Part shown: piece by piece, positions 45,776 through 58,969 of the stretch
How positions within the stretch are numbered: the stretch's first letter is position 1
How the letters are laid out: every line of letters starts with the position of its first letter
Source of the DNA: Artemisia argyi
Taxonomy: Eukaryota; Streptophyta; Magnoliopsida; Asterales; Asteraceae
Assembly: GCA_030686995.1 (NCBI GenBank)
Contig: CM060696.1
Location: 113,146,949-113,210,948, forward strand
DNA: 64,000 nucleotides
Reading direction: 5' to 3'
The notes under the pieces: generated by a model
Told to the model about the DNA's origin: nothing
Database searches by the model: none
What the model saw: the letters and a program-made list of their open reading frames with translations, nothing else
Position numbers and translations under genes: made by a program

Positions 45776-46286
45776 AGCATATCCATGGTATTTTTGATAC
45801 CAATTCATTAAAACATTTTCTTTTTGGATAGCATATGGTAGAAACGGATGTTTGTAAATTCCGAATTAGTTTCTTTTAAGCATGATGTTTTTGGAACATC
45901 ATTTTTATTACTCCCCCTAAAAAATAGAACATTTTGAGTAAATTTAAGCTTTTAAGGATTTTAGGGAGTAATATCTTGAGCTACATCATGAAAGGTTTTG
46001 AAAACCTTTTGAAACATTTTTCAAAATTTTGCTCAAAAAATTAAGAAGACTTTGATAAGCTTTTTGGAGAGAAGTCTTCTTATCTTTTAGGATTGTTGCA
46101 CAGACATGTACAACAGGGTCCTTTCTTTGAAAATCTCGGGTTATACACTGTTATGTGTGCATGAGCCATTATGTTTTTAGGATAAGTGCTCAAAAAATAT
46201 TTAAAACCTTTGTTTGATTTAAGCACTTCCTTTCTTTGAAGAACTAGTCCTTAGCTGAAATACTAAGAAGTCATTATGTTTTTGGA

Positions 46287-46584
46287 TTAGACAACAACTT
46301 TTGGAACCCATTTAAGCACGACGCCAACGGGTTTACCATATTTTGAAATCCATTTGAAAGTTGTATCAATCCGAGACAAAGAAGTTGAATTCCAAAGAGG
46401 ACTGAAAACCTGTGTTTCATTTTTAAATAAAGCTCGTGGAATCAACGGTGATTTAAAACTCTTTTGCTTTTGAAAGTTGTTTGAGAAACTCGGTGTCTCT
46501 TTTGGAGTTTTAAAACTTGAAGAAGAAGTTTTCCATCCATTGTTGAAAATCGGAGTTTCATTTCGAAAATTCATTTTTGAGATG
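46287..46584 (-). pseudogene. C-terminal part of copia Gag
   Basis: The reading frame of the Gag at 62365-63473 continues in phase into this segment once the gypsy insertion and one TSD copy are removed. It encodes an N/F/K-rich stretch and the terminal motif ISKYGKPVGVVLKWVPK, then stops at TAA (46284-46286). That ending resembles copia Gag C-termini in Asteraceae. It is split from the rest of Gag by 15.8 kb. Confidence 0.7.
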
Positions 46585-46589
46585 AATGG

Positions 46590-49500
46590 TGTAAAAGCCT
46601 AAAATCCGAATACCTAATTTACTTATAATTTCGAATCTTACCCTAAAGTTATTATGATTTAATTAAAAACCAAAACTATATGTTAGGTATTATAATTGAA
46701 ATTAACTAACCTAAGTTTATACCTATAATAAATAAATGTTACATATTAAGATAACCTTACTATTGAATACCTACTATCACACATTTATGTAATTTGTAAC
46801 ATATGAATTTGTCCTTCAAATCCCATGAATTTCGGCACTTGTATACCAATCATAACCGATCTTCATTATGACCAAATCAAACCCAATTATGATCACATTA
46901 AAACCTTCCTAAATTCCCACGCTCCTCCCCTAACTATACGGTTCTGTTTACTCCTCTCTTCCAAATCATTAGAACTAACACAAAAGGAATCAACACATGC
47001 TTTCTTATGGGGCGTATATCATTCTCTCGGTATTTCCTCTCTAAACCGAAACCAAAAACACCAACAACGACGACTGCTCTCTTCTTTCTTTTTGATCGAA
47101 CCAAAATGGTGCAAGAAGGTTCAGTTGTGGTTTTGCTATTCGACAAAGGGAGTTGGACATGGGATTCTGGTTCATGAAGGGTGGTTCGATCATGGTTGTT
47201 CTGGTCCAAATAGGGGCGTTTGTTCATGAGGGGAAGCTGTTCGAAGAGGTGGTGATCGGTTGTGTCGAATTCTGGTTCGATTTGGTGATGTTTTGGTCGT
47301 GGTGTACTGATTGAGGGGCTTGAGTGGTGTTGTTTCGACTTTGGTTTGGGTTATCCTGATTTCGATGTGAGTTTTGGGCTCGAGAAGGAGTAAGTCTCTT
47401 GGGTACTCGGTTTGGTTGGGATTCTTGGTGACTTGTTTTCTTCATTCGATTAACAAGAGTATGCATATCGACCCTTGATCTTTCATCTCGTTTTTAATCT
47501 AATATAAACGTATAACCTGTCACATTTTAACCAGAATGAATTAAATAGATGCATACATGTTATACGATTATTAAGTTACATGAAACCATTATTTACGTCA
47601 CATAAAATCATAAAAGGATTCACTTAAAATTACGACTCGAACAAGTCGACCCATATGTCTTATAACTCGAATATATCTGATTGTTTTTACTCATGTAATA
47701 TTTACGTCATATTGGTGTTGCATGTGTCTCATGCAAGGTTTAATATTAAAAGAGAAACTACAACTAAGTTAATATACTTAAATGTTAAGCAAAATAATAA
47801 ACAGAGGCTACTTTCGTATACAAATCAAGTAGTTTATTAAGGTTTATCAATATCCAAATCTGATTTATAATTGTTTAAAGAGATGTGAGGCAATTGGTGA
47901 ATGACGTATTTTGGTTTATTAATAAACTGGTTTTTTGTAAACAATATATAATACGATACGTATAATATGTATAGTGCTTATATTTTTGGTCGCCGCGGCC
48001 TAAACTAATGTCGAGAGAACGTTTAAATGAAATTGTGAAACGACGGAGTCTAAAAACGGTCATTTTGATATTGATTTACTATATAAACCATAAAGTTAAT
48101 TATTTGACATATTTAAACCTCCCGCTTTGATAATTTACATTTTAGACCCTAAACTTATAATATTGACATTTAAGACCTAAAATATTATATTGGTCATCTT
48201 AACCTTAAATATTATTAATTGTCGATTATAACCTTTAAGTATTAAATTACAATTGCGGGAACTTACTAAAATTTGGAAACTGACTAAATCGGGAAACCTG
48301 CTAAAAATATAAAGTTACAAAAGTTGGAAAGTTACCTAAAATGGAAAGATAATCTAAAATCAGTCATATGAGTTAAGTGAACTATTTGTAATACGTGGTT
48401 TCTTCCTTTAGGTTCTGTGAAGAAGGAGTGATCTTTCCACTTCTGTTTTTACCTATCTCTTGTCAGTTTTTGTCTTCGGAATAAGGTACAGATATTCTAA
48501 CCTTTCAGTAAGGTTTTTTATGACTCATGATCCATTTCATTGCCACTATTAAGATTTCTGATCTTTATATGCCTGATATCCTTGGTTCATTTGATAGTAT
48601 AATTTTGTATGAAGACCCTTTTAAAAAAAAATATAACCTGATGACTTTGAGAAAAACTATTTTTTGAAATGGTTTATGTGATTACTATACGATGCCAGTT
48701 TTATATGAAGGTTTTATGACTTTATGAAATGTGTTTTTAAAGTAATACGATTATGATAAAAAAGTTTTAAATAATTTTCTAAAGTCCTTGATTCCTCCCG
48801 AACCGTCAGGTTTTATCACACAAGCTAACCGCTTGTGAACGGTCAACCGTAACAAAGGCCCTGAACAGCCCGGAAGGAAAAGCAATTATGAACGAGGAGT
48901 GTAGACTATTCCTAGGTCGTTATGTCCCAACAAGGTGTGAAATCTGTAATATAACGAATGTGTGTTCTGGTGAAGTTAAATATAGAAACAGGAATCTAAC
49001 TGACTAACACTAGGAATGTGAATAGTAAATAGCTCTTGTCACAGCTATATCAGTAAAAACGTGCAATCAGAAACCCTAAAATGTAAAAGGATTCACAAAC
49101 GTACGTTTAAGTTTAAATAAATGTAAACGTAACGAATAAAACAAAACATTCCCAAAGAGGGAATTTGCATGCCTTAACGGCTTAAATGCAAATTAAATAA
49201 AAATAAAATAAATAACTATAATTACAAACTTATTATTATAATGAGAAAACCTAAAAACCTAAAACGTATACGTTTACGTAACAATTACGTAACCGTATCA
49301 AAATAAAAAGTCAATTCAGTCAAATACAATTCCCACAAATGTGAAAATTATATTTTTAGAATCCTAAAAGGATAAGAAAATTATTAGAAAATTAAAACTT
49401 ATTTTTACACTATGTACTTAATTATTATTACTTAAAAACAAATTAAATGTATTTATAAATAAATAAATAATAAGAAAATCTAAAATTAACCTAAATAAAT

Positions 49501-52500
49501 GAAATTATGACTTGGTAAAGTCTAAGATAATATAAAATGAATTATAAAACTAAGTATGTATTTATTTTACAAGTATATGATTTATTATTAATTATTTACT
49601 ATATAATAATAACATAAAAGTAAGAAAAATAGAAAATAAGCTTAAATAAATAAAATAAAAACTTAGAAAAGTCTAAATAAATACAAAAGAGTTTCTGAAA
49701 CAAAAATTATATTTATTATACAATTATACTATTTATTACTAATTATCTATTATTAAAAAGTATTAAAAACTAAAACAGATTTATTAAAAATAGTAAACAG
49801 TAAAAGAAAAATCTAAAACTTTTTACATAATTCTAATATAAATAAAAGAACCTAGGAAAAATATAAAAATGATAGGTTATGTACAGAAATAAGCCAATAA
49901 GCTCAAGCTTCTAAATAGAAGCTATCACTTAGCTTTAAAGTGGGGCTTTTTGTATTTTATGTTTTCTGGATTATACTACTACTAATATTATACATATTTA
50001 AGGAAAATGAAAGTTTATAAACAAAGGAAATAAGCAATTCGTGGCTTATAAGCTTATGCAGTGAGCTTTTTGCTCACTGTTTGGCTTATAAGCTTTGAAT
50101 AAGCTTAACAAAAGAAACAAAAGGAAAATAGTATGTATGTACATGTAATATGAACAAGTTTAAGGAAAATGGAAAGTTGATAGACTAAGAAATAAGTTGT
50201 TTAACAGCTTATGAGTCATTCAGTTGAGCTTTTGGCTTACAGCAGACTCATAGGCTTTAAACAAGCTTAAAAATGGCTACAAACTGGAAAAGAAAGGTCA
50301 AGTATCATGCACACATGCCCAATGGACAATTATAAACAGATATGAGCACTGAACTTGACCAAATAAACAAAGTATGATCCTAAGGTTTAGACAGTCAAGC
50401 TTATGCTTGACTTGGATTGAGTGAAAGCTCAATGAGCTTGGTATAAGCTCTATACATGAAAACAAAGTAAAAACATGATTTGTACAAGTTTATTTAACAT
50501 ATTTAAACAAGCATGTTCACTGAGATAAGACAATAAGCTCAAATAAGCAAATAAGCTTATCCAGTAAACTGCAGTCCCAAACACCCCCTGCAACCAAAAA
50601 GCCCAAGCTCACCTATTGGGTCCACTAGTGAGCTTGTAAGAAGCTTATGAAAAGTCTCCCATTTGACTGAGTATGGTGGAAGACCAGTACACACAATTAA
50701 ATGGGACAAACTAAAAGCACTTTGCAGCCCTTATAAATAAGCTGCAAAGGGACAATTAAGCACTGGATCTATTTAACTAGTGGATAAGCTCCCAAGGGAA
50801 CTAAATTCCATAAGCTGGATCCAAGTAAATAGCTTTTAGTGAGCTTATGAAGATGGTGTGAATTTCCTGAGTGTGCTGATGAACAGTACACTCAGGAACT
50901 TGGTGATAAGTTATAGCTTATTGCAGCCCTTATAAATAAGCTACAATTGGAAAATGAGGAACATGATCATTGAGATTGGTGGTTAAGCTTCAAATAAAGC
51001 CAATCCAAACAAGCTCAAAGTCAGTAATGAGCTTGTAGGAGTTGTTGGTAATGGTGCAAATGAACTGTTTTAATAGTTCATTGTTGTGAGTGAGCAACAA
51101 CAAGCTCCTAGCTAACCTATCAAATAAGTTCCCAAAAGCCATACAATCACTGAAACATAGAGCATGGTTGTTTGAGCTTGTGAAAATCCAAAACAAACAT
51201 CCTCAAGCTCAGGAAAGAGCTTTTGAGAGGTTTAGAAAAACAACTCCACCCACACTGTTTGCTTACAGTGTGGGGAGTTAAGTGGTGCAAAAGTGGGTGT
51301 GAAAAAGTGTACAAATAAGCTAAAAAGGGAAAATTAAGCATATACATAAACAAACAAGCTAGTAGGGTTTCAAAAGCAACAATTAACACAGCTTCAAGTC
51401 CCATGATCAACAAGCTGCAAGCTTGTTGTTTTGGTCTTGAAGCTGTGAGACAGGGCAAAAACTACTATAAATAAGCACTTGAATAAGCACTTAAACATTG
51501 ATAATAAAAATTAACAAAATTACACTAGACAGATAAGCAACTAAATAATGAAACCCTAAAAGCACTAAACTAGAAACTAAATAATGAAGACACAGTAAAA
51601 TTAAACATTTAATTCAAAAACATAAAAACTGGAAATTTGACTTTTTACATGAACACTAAAAGTTGACTAATATGGATTTCTAATCTAAATTATTGACAAA
51701 ACAAGTTATATTAAGTAACAGGAACATGATATTAACAAAAATAAATAACATCTAAACACTTATATAAGATTTGGACATTTAAATTAAAACAGACAAGAAA
51801 ATAAACAGATTAAAAAGAAAGTTTGACTAAAACATAAATAGAACATGGATAAACTGAGTTAAGAGATCAATAAGTACCACACAATCAAACAAGAACAGCA
51901 ATACTCACAATCTTTAACACAAATTAAATAGAAACCAATTCAGTGGACACTGAGACAAATATGAGAAAGAATTTTACTATAAAAGACATCATCATTAAGC
52001 CTAAAGGGTTGTCAAACACTCCAATAACTTCATGATTATACAGGAATAGCAATAAACCTCTCAAACAACCTCAATATCCTAAATCTCTGCAAATCCAAAC
52101 AGCCCTTTAATTTTCATTGTCAAGTGAAACTCAAAGTATTCAATGAATATTGCATACAAACCTAAATCCAAACTCTATATTATGACAAAAACAAGCTAAT
52201 TTGAACACATAAACAACAATTACAACAACAATAAGCAAGGATTACTCATAAGCCATTTTAACAGTTAAAAATGGATTATCAAGCAAATCCTTAAACTGAT
52301 ACATAAGCATACAATCTTAAACTTTAAAAACACTTAATAACAACTATATAACATGAAAACAGAAAGATTAAAGTAAATAAAGACATTAAACAGTAAAGTG
52401 AAAACTTGTAAAATGAAGCTTACAAATGATTCATGGCTGAAACCTAGAAATTAAGGACAAGGGTTCACCTATCAGCTTATCAATAAGCTCCTAATACCCC

Positions 52501-55412
52501 ATAGCATTCCAAATTCAACCCTGCTTCATCATCTTCTTCAATACCACTGATTTTTAATTATTTTTCTATTTTCTCTATTTTTAAACATTTTCTTAATTTA
52601 AAAGATCAAAGCTGTGTTTATTAGTTCAATTGGCTTGCATAACTTACAAAGAGTTATGTAGTGTCTATTAGAAACCAAGAAACAACATGGATCAAACAGA
52701 AATTAAAGTGACTTTAATTTAAATGACTTAAAAGATAAAAACATGAAATTTAAAGGTGGATCACATTAAAACTGTAAATATTGTTCTACTAAACTTGTTA
52801 AAGTTTATTACAACAATGAAAACTGTAAATGACATGGTAATTTAAAGATAAGCATAAAAATTATTTCTACGTGACAATGGCTTAAGGCCAAGGTATCTAA
52901 TTCCTCTGCCTCTTGCTCCTTTTATAGACTTTTTGAAAAATCCACATGTCCCTGGTTGAATCCCACTTCTAATCTTGGCCGTTTAAATAAGTTTTGGCGC
53001 CAAAACTGATACACGTGGCTAGGAATACTTTCAGACCAATTAATGTATATTGAAGTCTTGTGGAGGTGGAGGGTAGATTGTAGAAGCAATTTGGGGTGGT
53101 GGGAGATAGTGTGGTGTCAGTTGCAGGTGTAGGGTGTGGTGGAGATAGTGGAGATGGTACGTGGCCTCTCCTAGGACAAAACCCAAGAAGTGGGTTTGGT
53201 TGAGGAGGTGCCAGAGAGTGTTTTGAGGTGGAAAGGTAGAAGGTGGAGGTGGAGTGGTAGTATAGCAGGTGGTGGAGTGGAGGTTGAAGAAGGGTACGGG
53301 GTCAAACGGTCAACCCTGGTTTTTATTTAAAAAGGGTGGTTGGGCTGTTTTGCATTTGGGCTTGGATAAAAGGATGGGCTGGGTGTTTTATTATTTTGGA
53401 TTTAAGGGAAAATGGATCCGGTTTAGTTTTATAATTTTAACCCAAGGACTAAAGTTGTAATTTGATGAAACTTTAGGGGCTGATCATGCCATATTTCCAA
53501 AGTATCATAAGGGGCCATTCCTACCATATAACATTAGTACAAGGATAATATTTATAAATTTTCAATTTAAAACCTTAAAGGACCATTAATGTAATTTCAC
53601 CAAATTAGAGGGGTGAAATTGTAATTTTCCAAAAGTTAACAAATTGTTCCAAATTCTAAGTTTATGAATAGTACAAGGGTGTTATTTGATAAAATTCATT
53701 TTAAAACACACAGGGACTAATTTTGCCAATTTTGTAACTTGAGGGGTAAAAGTTGTCATTTTCTGTAAACTTTTATCCAGGGGTCATAAGTGAACATTTT
53801 TGACTTCCCAAGGACTAAAGTTGACTTTTCATTTCAAAATAAACTTCTAGGGACTAAAACTGTCATTTATGAAACTTGGGGGACCTGTTTTGCCATTTGT
53901 GCAATTTTGAACTTCAAGGGTAAAATTTGTCATTTCATGATTCCTGGGGGACTGTTGTTGACTTTTCTTCAAAATAATTTTCCCAGGGACCATTTCTGGC
54001 ATTTCTTGAAAGTTCAGGGACTGATTTTGCCAAGTGTGCAAACTTTGCACGTTTTCCTTTGTTTTCAGTCCTTTTGCACCTGAAACGTATAAAAACACAA
54101 TTCAAAGATATTTATAGTATTATGTAGTATTTCTTTGTGTTTTTAACTGTTTTCGTATTTAAAATGGAACAGAAATGATGAGTTTTTAGGAACTCATCTG
54201 TCCTTAACCTGTTTATTCTCAAAGATTTTTCATGACTTTCTTTAACATCTTTTGATTATTTAACTTCAAATTTTAAACCTTTGCTATGAACCCTTTTGCT
54301 ATTATGAACCTTTGATTTGAACCTCATGATATGAATCTTTGATTTGGACATTTGACTTGAACCATTGCTATGATCCCTTTGTATGATCCATATTTGATCG
54401 ATCTATTTCTGTTATGATTTGCTTTGATATTTGTTGTATGCTATATTCCATTTCTTATAGCATTCATATGCCTATGTTGCCCATTATTTGATTAATTTGT
54501 AGCCAGTCATGGGGAGTCCATGGCCTTGCCACTGATGCACCAGTGGTATTGACACTATCTGTGGAGGTGGGTTTTAGTCCACAGCGTTCCCTTTAAGCTA
54601 GCTATTCAGGCCTATATTTATTATTGTATATGTTTACTTAGCCTAGAGATTTGTGCATATATATTTGTTTTTCAGGGGGCGTATGGATGCATCCTAGGTA
54701 CTTTGTTTTGTTTTGAATTTGGTGAATGGGTATGTGTGTGCAATACACTCCATTTCACATTTGGTACATCGAGCTAGCTACTCTATGTACAATTTGATAT
54801 ATGATTGTTGGGCATTTATGTTACTTCTACTATATATGTGATCCTTGTTGTTCTAACTTCTTTATTGTTATTAACTTATGCTTTCCTTAGTTTATTTTCT
54901 TACACTTATGATTCGGTTTATTTTCCTTTGATTCATTTGATATTCCTTATACGTATTCCCTTTGATCGTGTTCTGTTGATTCTATCATATGTTCCATATT
55001 CTTTAATATTCATCTCAGCAGGTTTGCTTGGATTCATTTTGGATTCACTTTCGTTTCCCTTTCGTTATTAGCTTTGGTTTGTTTATATCTGTCCACTGGG
55101 CTTTTTAAGCTCAGCCGCATTTCTTTTCCTGCGGCAGGTTTTAGAAGGAAGCTGGGTTGGTGAAGAGTGCTTAGGAGCTCTTAGTGGACTACACCGTTGA
55201 TAGCTTCCCATGGATTAGAGAATAGACTTAGAGATTCCCTTTTGGTTCTTAGTTTGTAATTAGTTTGGAAGTTGTAATGTTTAGAATTAGTCCTTTATCT
55301 TTTCTTTAGAACTGTTCAGTGAACCATGTATTACTAATGTATTCCGCTTGCTTATGTTCTGATTTGACCCCATAATGTTACACTTTAGCCCTTTTCGGGT
55401 TGGGTTGTTACA
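46590..55412 (+). repeat. 5' LTR of the 15.8-kb element, split by a solo LTR
   Basis: It starts TGTAAAAGCC and ends TTGTTACA. Segments 46590-48788 and 54205-55412 together match 58970-62364. Open frames inside (such as 46825-47229) are present in both LTR copies. The antisense frame is intact at 59314-59847 but broken in this copy, so I do not regard them as genes. Confidence 0.85.
48789..54199 (-). mobile_element. Solo LTR of the Tat/Athila-lineage family (5.4 kb)
   Basis: It is flanked by GTCCT at 48784-48788 and 54200-54204. It begins TGATTCC on the plus strand; the other end is CATCT rather than the usual CA, presumably mutated. In the minus direction it starts near GATGAGTTCC, like the LTR at 11650 (GATGAGTGTG). 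It also shares the 'agggactaaa..ttg' phrase repeats (53430-54080), the AAGCTTA-rich middle (49900-51500) and the block containing GGTCGTTATGTCCCA (48915-48929). No internal region is present. Confidence 0.75.
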
Positions 55413-55416
55413 ATTA

Positions 55417-55428
55417 TGGTATCAGAGA
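55417..55428 (+). other. Primer-binding site of the 15.8-kb element
   Basis: TGGTATCAGAGA matches 11 of 12 bases of the initiator-Met site, 4 nt after the LTR end. Confidence 0.8.
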
Positions 55429-58112
55429 CTAGGCTGCGACTTGTAGTACATTAAACCTTGACCTGTGAAGTTTGGACCATTAAGTTTCCACTGTAGGCGC
55501 TCATAAGACAACCTTTGAGAATTTGCTTTAGGATCTCCCCATAGGAACTTAAGTTATTGCCGGTGAGGAATGGGTAGACTAGGGCATCTATGCAAGTGGT
55601 ATTGCATCCGCATCACTGTGATTCGTGCTTCTGCTCTTAATTATTCCTTATATGAACATTTTTTCAGAAGTTAGAAGTTTTGCAACCTAAGTTTTGTAAC
55701 CAAGTTTTAGTGCCTCGAGACCTACATGGATACCTTACACCATTTAAGTTTCGCTTTCTGATTTTGATCTTCATTCCGATTTGTTTGGTAAATGCTTTGA
55801 TACCTTTCTGAGCATCTCGAGGGTCATTCAACCATAATGTGTTTGACACATTCCGTGAAATCATTACTTATGCTGGATATGAAATGTATCCTCTGATACT
55901 ACTTGAATCTGCATAATCCATTACTACTCCTATGAGAACTCTGGTGATTATTAACCACGGAAAAGAGAAGATTTGTTCCCTCCCTTCGAATGATGAACTT
56001 TCTCTGCCAATCAGTTCCTTTGGAAGGATATGATGTTAAGATTATCTCAGTATAGATTTGTTAGCTGAGCATGATGATGCTGGCAACGGATACTTCATAC
56101 ATCTCTCTTTTGACAACCATACGATGTCCGTATTACCAATGATGCACACTCTACCTGTCACATGTACTAAGGAGCTAAACAAGATTCCCACACCTTGAAC
56201 TGCTCGCTTATCTACCTCAACACTCTTGATGAACCATGTACTGGACTTTGATATGTGAACTATCAGTATGTTTGATGACCGTATACATTCTACAAATCCG
56301 TTTATTTTTTTATATATATCTGAAATTTGAGGACTTTGATTATGGATTTACTGACTCTTCATAAGCTGCCGTAGACTACCGTATCTGATTTGTGACCTTT
56401 AGCATTCTGCTTCATCCTACTTTTGTTATGATGGCTCTCAACCACTTAAATCTGTTAAGATTAATGATGCTATGGAAGCACAGACTCCGATCTCATTTGA
56501 TTGTCAAGTTTCTCTTGACACCTATTAGTGCATGTCCACCCTTGGAAAGCTCTGGCATTGGAAGTACTTTGTTGTTGTACAAAAATTTTCTGGTGTTCTC
56601 TGATGAACCTCTTGGTATTCCCTCTTGCTTGGGAGGTAGAGTTGGCATTGAACTGATCTCAGTTGACGAATCCATGGTGCCATAGAAGTTGAGATATTGA
56701 AGGAGCTGATGGAATATGAGTTTGTTCACCCTAGTGTTTTCTCTTGGGATGCCCCTGTTGGTTTATGAAGAAGAAGAGGGAGGTATGCGACGGCATGTCG
56801 ACTATCGTGAATTTAACCGTATCACTATCCGTAATCATTATCCATTTCTGCGTATCAATGATTGACTTAGTCTACCTTTGAAATTCCGTATCAGATGGCC
56901 TCATTTAGATTTGAAGGACTGAGGAAGCAACCACAAGAACTTCTCCAGCGGGTTAACTAACCGAAGGTAACCTCCGTGAAGTACTTCAGTTTAATTTCGT
57001 GAAGAAGAATGAAGGTGATGTGAGGTGGATATAAATGTTTTCCCTAAATGATTTCTGAGACTGCCTTTGCACTCGTTATAACCTTTATGAGCTTGAATGA
57101 AGCCAATTGTATTGGCTAATATAATCATGTTTTCGCGAGTGTTTGGACAAATTGTCATAGTATGACATTTTATTGTGCTCAAAGATGAAAGAGAAACGTG
57201 AAGACCATGTTCGTATCGAGTTAGAATGACCCTTTGTTCTGGAAGAGTAGATTTGATTGGCGTTCAGAGGTCATAGTAGACAACCAGACCATAGGAGACG
57301 AACTATTCAACTCATAACCTGGAGTCAACAGCGGCAGTGTTTACCTTGAGGATTGGATAACAATTCTTGCAGGACAAGCATGGTGGTAAACCTAGGAGAA
57401 TGAAATCGAGCTGGCGAATTTTGAACTGTGCTAGAAGACCTGTCGAAGACACGAAGTCTTGCTACTCTATTCATTTTAAGTTGTACTAAGATGAATAGAT
57501 AGCAGAAGCAGATTTGCAGATGGAAGGATGCACAGCGATCATGTTAGAGATTCACGTTGCTACACTACAATTTCAAGAAGAGGTGCTGAAGGCTTGAGGG
57601 ACCAGACTCAAGTTTATAATTCCTTTTCACCGTATTATCAGATGTACATGCGTAGACAAACTACTTAGATTTGGAAGAAGTTTTGAAATTATGTATTTGA
57701 ATGGATGAATTTTGAAGCAAACATTTATGTTGGATGAGTTGATTTCTGTGAAGGATGAAGTTATTGATGACGTAATTCACTTCTGCTTAAACCACTTAAG
57801 CTTCCGTTATCCTTTGAATGATTTATGACCTCCATTAGTAATTACGTTCTGTGTTCATTCAGCGTATGTAGATGATGGTTTTGTTATGAGAATTCGGACG
57901 AATTGTGGATGACCTGATGCTTTTGACGACATGCTTCATTTGATGATACTTATTAGGTTCCGTTACGTTATTTGTACGCTCTGTTTCTCTCATTTTGAAT
58001 TCGTAATGATGTTGAATCGAACCTACCCTAGGAAGTAGAAGGACTGTTATGTGGTTAAGATAAGATGTTTATTCACGACTTGAGATAAAGTATGGTCATC
58101 ATGAGGGCATAC

Positions 58113-58169
58113 TTATATGATGCTAGTATTATGACGTCTGGCCAACGTGATAATACTTACATCATATAA
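58113..58169 (+). promoter_or_regulatory. Second copy of the palindromic-loop hairpin
   Basis: It has the same 57-nt architecture as 26802-26858: a 10-bp perfect outer stem (TTATATGATG / CATCATATAA), a 2x2 loop, an 8-bp stem (AGTATTAT / ATAATACT), a G-G mismatch, ACGT/ACGT and the loop CTGGCCA. Here it lies about 800 nt upstream of the 3' LTR. Confidence 0.55.
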
Positions 58170-58969
58170 CGTGCACTTGTTGTGATCATAGGATATTTTG
58201 AGGAGTGCCTTAGAAGCCTTAGAATTTCCGATATTTGATTGAGATTATCCGCATTTAGTGAGGCTTTAGGTTCATTCTACCTATGCGTTTAATCTGCCTT
58301 CATCGTTATACGACTTGATACGTTTGGATATTTGACATGCATTTGTTGACTTCTGTGTTTCTGATAAGGATCTTAGAATTTGTTGTAGAGCTTTCTGCCA
58401 TTTGATGTTATCAATCAATCTGTTTTCTGTCCGTATGGATTCGATATGTTGCTATGAAGAAGTACGTCTATGTTTTGCTGCAAGTACGCTTCACATCCAT
58501 TGAATTTGTTTCTTTATGATCTGCTATGAGTTAAGATATGAGATTTTGGATTTTGAGGAACAAGATCTGTTTGTTTATGTGTATACCTTTGCAAGGTTAT
58601 ATTGAAGACGAGACTATTTGAGAACCTGAAGAGTCAAACATATACATCACTCTCATGTTAGCTGCAATTCGATACGTTCTCATCTGATTTGTCTATTTCA
58701 AATTCCGTGGACGAATATCCGCCAAATCCTACGTTTTCCTAGTATCTCGTCTGATGGGATACGATTATCATCTATTACATTGGTATATTACTCCTTGATT
58801 TGGAATTTGTTATATATAACTTTTTCTGTAGAAACCGAAGCTATTTTTGATCGACAAGATCGAGTCATGAGAAACAAGTCATCCACATTTCCATTCACAG
58901 TCAGTAGTGTTTCCATTTTGTTTTCCCTTCAATTTCGTGGACGAAATTTTCTTTTTAGAGGGAAAGAGT

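Larger units (their letters stand above)
55413..58969 (+). pseudogene. Decayed gypsy pol interior
   Basis: Only traces of coding sequence survive across all frames. A segment at about 56023-56095 resembles the protease C-terminus (..GYDV..). The segment at 56718-56870 resembles reverse transcriptase (peptides like FVHPSVFSWDAPVG and NRITIRNHYPFLRIND), with stops and frameshifts. No Gag, RNase H or integrase could be traced confidently. At 3.6 kb the interior is shorter than an autonomous element's. The hairpin at 58113-58169 is better preserved than the coding parts. It ends with a polypurine tract (AGAGGGAAAGAG, 58957-58968). Confidence 0.7.

Noticed and set aside
46825..47229. 134-codon frame duplicated at 59205-59609, with an antisense frame of 177 codons at 59314-59847
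   Set aside because: They lie inside the two LTRs of the 15.8-kb element. The antisense frame is broken in the other LTR, and no domain is recognised.
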